Assembly (NCBI GenBank): GCA_018830415.1 | Contig: JAHJSJ010000178.1 | Location: 1 to 16,490, forward strand | Length of the DNA: 16,490 bases | Direction of reading: 5' to 3' | Source of the DNA: Alphaproteobacteria bacterium | GTDB taxonomy: Bacteria > Pseudomonadota > Alphaproteobacteria > Sphingomonadales > Sphingomonadaceae | Shown: piece by piece, positions 13,441 through 16,490 of the stretch | How positions within the stretch are numbered: position 1 is the first letter of the stretch | Layout: each line of letters begins with the position of its first letter | The notes under the pieces: model-generated | The model's input: the letters and a program-made list of their open reading frames with translations, nothing else | What the model was told of the DNA's origin: nothing | Databases searched by the model: none | Made by a program: the position numbers and the translations under genes

Positions 13441-15188
13441 TGAGCATCAATATCGGACCTGCGGTGATCGACGATCTGCGTCCGCGCATCACGGTTATCG
13501 GGATTGGCGGCGCGGGCGGTAACGCCATCGCCAACATGATCGAAGCCGAGATCGAAGGCGTCGAATTCATCGTTGCCAACACCGATGCACAGGCGCTGAG
13601 CACTTCGCCTGCCGAACGCCGCATCCAGCTTGGCCCGGAAATCACCGGCGGCCTTGGGGCAGGTGCGCGGCCTGAAGTGGGCAAAGCCGCCGCCGAGGAA
13701 ACCGTTGCCGAAGTCGAAAGGGCGCTCGAAGGCGTCAACATGTGCTTCATTGCGGCCGGGATGGGCGGGGGCACCGGCACCGGGGCTGCGCCGGTCATTG
13801 CCGAAGCTGCGCGCCGCATGGGCGTGCTGACCGTAGGCGTCGTGACCAAGCCATTCCTGTTCGAAGGCACGCGCCGGATGCGCGCCGCCGAAGCCGGGAT
13901 TGCCGAACTTCAGGCCCATGTCGACACGCTGATCGTCATCCCCAACCAGAACCTGTTTCTGGTCGCCAAGGCGGAAACGACTTTCAAGGAAGCGTTCCAG
14001 CTTGCCGACGAAGTGTTGCAGCAGGGCGTGCGTTCGATCACCGATCTGATGGTGATGCCCGGCCTCATCAACCTCGATTTTGCCGACGTGCGCTCGGTCA
14101 TGAGCGAGATGGGCAAGGCGATGATGGGCACGGGTGAGGGCGAGGGTGAGAACCGCGCGCTCGAAGCCGCCGAACAGGCCATCGCCAACCCGCTGCTCGA
14201 CGGGGTCAGCATGGCCGGGGCCAAGGGTGTCATCATCTCGATCATCGGCGGTGAGGATATGCGCCTGCTCGAAGTCGACGAGGCGGCGAACCACATCCGC
14301 GAACTGGTCGATGAGGACGCCAACATCATCTGGGGCAGCGCCTTCAACCCTGACCTTAAGGGCAAGATCCGCGTTTCAGTGGTCGCCACCGGGATCGAAC
14401 AAGGCGCCGCTGGCGCGGTTGAACGCTCGCAGCCGGTTTCGCTCGGCGGATCGCGCGCGCCCAAACGGCCGGTGCTGGAACTGTCCGAAGACGATGGGTT
14501 GATGGAACTGCCGTCCGAAGAGGCCGAACAGCCTGCCGCCGCTGCCGCCACTCCTGTCACCCCCGCGTTTGAACTGACCCCGCCCGAAATGTCGCCCGCG
14601 GCTTATTCGGATGAGGACGAGGACGAGGCGCTGGAGCTTGGCGATGAGGCAGAGGAACAACCGGCAGCTGCTGCGCCCTTTGATCTTAGCGGGATGCAGG
14701 AATCAGACGGTTACGCAAATGAATATGATGACGATGTCGATGGCATTGTCGATCCGCTCGCCGGACTTCGCAGCGATGAAGATGAGGGCTTAGGCTTCGA
14801 TTCGCCCCCGGCCACCCCGGCGGTATCGGGCGAAGATGATGACGCGCTTGAACTCGGCGAAGAATACGCACCCTACACCGATGCAGCGGATAACGCCGAT
14901 GCGCAGGACGGGCCGGTGCAGGATGATCTGCTCGCCAATGCCGACCGTCTGGCCGCCGAAGACCGCCCGGTTGAAGCGAAGCTGGGCGGCAATCGTCGGC
15001 GCTCGCTGCTTGGCGGTGCGGACGGTGATGGCGGCGATGCCGGTGCGGCTTCCAATGCTGGCAGCACGCTGTTTGAACGCATGGCCAACCTGTCGCGCAG
15101 CACCGCGCGCGATGACGATGATGATGGCGACGATGATGGCCCCGCGCTCAGCATTCCGCGTTTCCTCGGGCGGCAGAATAACCAGTAA
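13440..15188 (+). CDS. ftsZ: FtsZ, tubulin-like division GTPase
   Basis: Polymerises with GTP into the Z-ring at midcell. 582 residues against 383 in E. coli; the extra length is all in the C-terminal linker. Globular core about 1-320: IGIGGAGGNA (20-29), NTDAQAL (47-53), the tubulin signature GGGTGTG (109-115), and the T7 loop NLDFAD (211-216) with D213 and D216 that complete GTP hydrolysis in the next subunit. Residues about 321-565 form an Asp/Glu/Ala/Pro-rich, probably disordered linker containing two similar blocks, EDEALELGDE and DDDALELGEE. A run of acidic residues (DDDDDGDDDG) precedes the conserved tail SIPRFLGRQNNQ (571-582), which binds FtsA and other partners. Long linkers are known in alphaproteobacteria. 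It probably has its own promoter in the preceding 142-bp spacer. Confidence 0.98.
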   Translation: MSINIGPAVIDDLRPRITVIGIGGAGGNAIANMIEAEIEGVEFIVANTDAQALSTSPAERRIQLGPEITGGLGAGARPEVGKAAAEETVAEVERALEGVNMCFIAAGMGGGTGTGAAPVIAEAARRMGVLTVGVVTKPFLFEGTRRMRAAEAGIAELQAHVDTLIVIPNQNLFLVAKAETTFKEAFQLADEVLQQGVRSITDLMVMPGLINLDFADVRSVMSEMGKAMMGTGEGEGENRALEAAEQAIANPLLDGVSMAGAKGVIISIIGGEDMRLLEVDEAANHIRELVDEDANIIWGSAFNPDLKGKIRVSVVATGIEQGAAGAVERSQPVSLGGSRAPKRPVLELSEDDGLMELPSEEAEQPAAAAATPVTPAFELTPPEMSPAAYSDEDEDEALELGDEAEEQPAAAAPFDLSGMQESDGYANEYDDDVDGIVDPLAGLRSDEDEGLGFDSPPATPAVSGEDDDALELGEEYAPYTDAADNADAQDGPVQDDLLANADRLAAEDRPVEAKLGGNRRRSLLGGADGDGGDAGAASNAGSTLFERMANLSRSTARDDDDDGDDDGPALSIPRFLGRQNNQ

Positions 15189-15306
15189 CCGTTGCCAGCC
15201 AGCAATTGCCGCAGGAATGCGCCCGGCGATCCATCCGGCGTATTGGCGGTGCCATTCGCCGCTAAGGCAGGCTGATGGCTCTGGCGGGCGGCGGTTGGTC
15301 GGCTAA
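15189..15306 (+). other. ftsZ to TPR-gene spacer
   Basis: 118 bp with no clear promoter and no convincing intrinsic terminator; the best hairpin is GGCG/CGCC around 15244-15259 without a T-run. It contains an ATG-initiated 29-codon frame (15217-15306) whose TAA abuts the next gene's ATG, probably by chance. Confidence 0.5.
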
Positions 15307-16389
15307 ATGCAAATGATGAACGCTGGTTTCCTTGGGTTTGTCCCGCTGACGTTGGCGGCGGTAGCCGTGCCGTTCGTCGCATCCCCCGCAGCGGCGCAGG
15401 ATGTGATTGCGCGCGAAGTGGTGCAGCCACTGCCTTCGCCCGAAGTCCAGCGCCTGAACCGCGCATTGGTCGCGCTGTCCAAGGCCCCGCGTGACCGCGA
15501 TACCTTGGTTGAGGCCGGGGCGGCGGCGATGGGCGTTGATGATCTTGATGCTGCGATCGGGTTCTTTGGCCGGGCGGCGGAACTCGATCCTAACCACCCG
15601 CGCGTGGCGCAAGGCTTGGCCGGGGTTTACCTGCGATCGGGCCGCGCTGGTGAGGCGTTGGTGCAGTTTGAACGGGCGCTGGCGGCGGGGGTGCCGGTGC
15701 GTGAGGTGCTCACCGATCAGGCGTTGACGCTTGATCTGGTGGGGGAACAGGCGGCGGCGCAGGCGGCCTATACGCGCGCGCTGGAACTCGATCCGGCGAA
15801 TGACGAGGCACGCCGCAGGCTCGCGATTAGCCATGCGATTGCGGGCAACCGTGTGCAGTTTGAAGAAGCCTTGCGCCCGCTAATCGGCAATCGTGATATG
15901 GCGGCGCAGCGCGCCCGTGCCTTCGGCCTCGCGATTCTGGGTGATAGCGACCGCGCGGCGGCGATTGTCGAACAGATCATGCCGCGCGATATGGCGACCC
16001 GGCTGGTGCCCTATCTCGGCTATATGCCGCGCCTGACCAAACCGCAGCAGGCGGCTGCCGCCAACCTCGGCATATTCCCGCGGGCTGCCGACATTGGCCG
16101 TGATGATCCGCGCCTGGCCCGGTTCGCGGCCGAAGAACGCGCCGATAGCAGGCTTGCCCCGGCTGGCCCGCCGCTTGATGCGCGTACAAGGCCGCCGTCA
16201 ACGCTCGCAGAACTCGTGCCGCCCGCTCCTGCCCCGGTAAAGCCCCCGGTTGCGGTGCCTGCGCCTGCGCCAACGCCAACGCCAACACCAACGCCAACGC
16301 CAACATCCGGCGGCGGTGGGTCTGCGCCAGCGCCAATTGCCCCGCCGGTTTCTCCGCCTTCAATAGATAATGCAACAAGCACAGAATAA
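15307..16389 (+). CDS. Secreted TPR-repeat protein with Pro-rich tail
   Basis: 360 residues. A Sec signal peptide is clear: a short N-region, a hydrophobic stretch at about 8-25 and a likely cut after AAA at 30, so the protein is periplasmic or exported. Residues about 63-200 form tetratricopeptide repeats (AAIGFFGRAAELDPNHPRVAQGL and AQAAYTRALELDPANDEARRRL blocks), a protein-interaction scaffold. After an Ala-rich segment (about 200-290), the tail is Pro/Ala/Thr-rich with (PT)6 and GGGG. Related sphingomonad proteins, as I recall them, end in a SPOR peptidoglycan-binding domain after such a linker; none is present, so this may be truncated or simply a shorter form. The start has no good Shine-Dalgarno; Met at 15313 or 15316 is also possible. 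Division or envelope function is inferred only from location and secretion. Confidence 0.75.
   Translation: MQMMNAGFLGFVPLTLAAVAVPFVASPAAAQDVIAREVVQPLPSPEVQRLNRALVALSKAPRDRDTLVEAGAAAMGVDDLDAAIGFFGRAAELDPNHPRVAQGLAGVYLRSGRAGEALVQFERALAAGVPVREVLTDQALTLDLVGEQAAAQAAYTRALELDPANDEARRRLAISHAIAGNRVQFEEALRPLIGNRDMAAQRARAFGLAILGDSDRAAAIVEQIMPRDMATRLVPYLGYMPRLTKPQQAAAANLGIFPRAADIGRDDPRLARFAAEERADSRLAPAGPPLDARTRPPSTLAELVPPAPAPVKPPVAVPAPAPTPTPTPTPTPTSGGGGSAPAPIAPPVSPPSIDNATSTE
16270..16305 (+). repeat. Hexanucleotide tandem repeat coding (Pro-Thr)n
   Basis: Six tandem CCAACR units arranged as CCAACG-CCAACG-CCAACA twice, that is, a perfect 18-bp duplication. The unit is a multiple of three, so slippage would change the number of PT dipeptides without breaking the frame. 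Confidence 0.85.
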
Positions 16390-16474
16390 AGAAAACAAAG
16401 AACCAGAACCGCAGATTATTTATAATATTACAAATATTTATTATCCAGAGGCAGAACCGGAACCGGAAGAATAA
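16370..16474 (+). CDS. Possible small acidic ORF, 34 residues, unrecognised
   Basis: ATG at 16370 overlaps the last 20 bases of the TPR gene in another frame and runs to TAA 16472-16474. The product begins Lys/Glu/Asn-rich (NKENKEPEP), has an Ile/Tyr/Asn core (IIYNITNIYY) and ends PEAEPEPEE. Codon use is AT-rich, unlike everything else in the window. There is no obvious Shine-Dalgarno, and an in-frame TAG lies just upstream at 16364. It may be a real small gene, the remnant of a longer one, or chance. Family not recognised. Confidence 0.25.
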   Translation: MQQAQNKENKEPEPQIIYNITNIYYPEAEPEPEE

Positions 16475-16490
16475 AATTTCTAATGTCCAA
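16390..16490. other. AT-rich right edge of the window
   Basis: 32 of 101 bases are G or C, counted by hand, against a visibly GC-rich remainder. The stretch 16415-16443 is nearly all A/T, with imperfect inverted AATATT-type elements. TTATCCAGA at 16441-16449 is one base from a DnaA box. An ATG at 16483 could begin a further gene but only eight bases remain. It may be a promoter region, a terminator-like region or the edge of foreign DNA. Confidence 0.5.

Noticed and set aside
15243..15260. Rho-independent terminator after ftsZ
   Set aside because: The stem is only about 4 bp (GGCG/CGCC) and there is no T-run.

Overview
The window is a stretch of the dcw (division and cell wall) cluster of a GC-rich Gram-negative bacterium. 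All genes are on the + strand. The order is murE(partial)-murF-mraY-murD-ftsW-murG-murC-murB-ddl-ftsQ-ftsA-ftsZ, followed by a secreted TPR-repeat gene. The order, the 582-residue FtsZ with a very long acidic linker, the FtsA nucleotide-motif variants, and a CCTTCGACAAGCTCAGG repeat between murG and murC all suggest an alphaproteobacterium, most likely order Sphingomonadales (Erythrobacter/Sphingomonas relatives). The genus cannot be fixed from sequence alone. The DNPR motif of MurE predicts meso-diaminopimelate peptidoglycan.

Layout: 1-11065 holds the peptidoglycan precursor genes. MurE, MurF, MurC, MurD, MurB and Ddl make UDP-MurNAc-pentapeptide in the cytoplasm, MraY and MurG make lipid I and lipid II at the membrane, and FtsW polymerises lipid II at the septum. 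11043-15188 holds the divisome genes ftsQ, ftsA and ftsZ. Nearly all junctions are stop/start overlaps (ATGA, GTGA or TAATG) or spacers under 60 bp, so 1-13297 reads as one translationally coupled operon. The spacers of any size are 33 bp (murF-mraY), 14 bp (mraY-murD), 58 bp (murG-murC, with a repeat half-site and a hairpin over the murC ribosome binding site), 142 bp (ftsA-ftsZ) and 118 bp (ftsZ-TPR gene).

The most interesting part is the 142-bp ftsA-ftsZ spacer. It contains a perfect consensus DnaA box (TGTGGATAA) at the -35 region of a plausible AT-rich promoter, a 6-bp inverted repeat around the -10, and a 16-codon leader ORF with its own good Shine-Dalgarno whose stop overlaps the ftsZ start (TGATG). 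This looks like a replication-linked ftsZ promoter with leader-coupled translation.

The right edge (16390-16490) drops to about 32% G+C (32 of 101 bases, counted by eye). It carries a 34-codon acidic ORF unlike the rest of the window and may mark a boundary with foreign or degenerate DNA. No RNA genes, CRISPR arrays, insertion sequences or minus-strand genes were found. Apart from the regulatory spacer and the right edge, this is ordinary, highly conserved chromosome; I do not see a wholly new multi-gene system.
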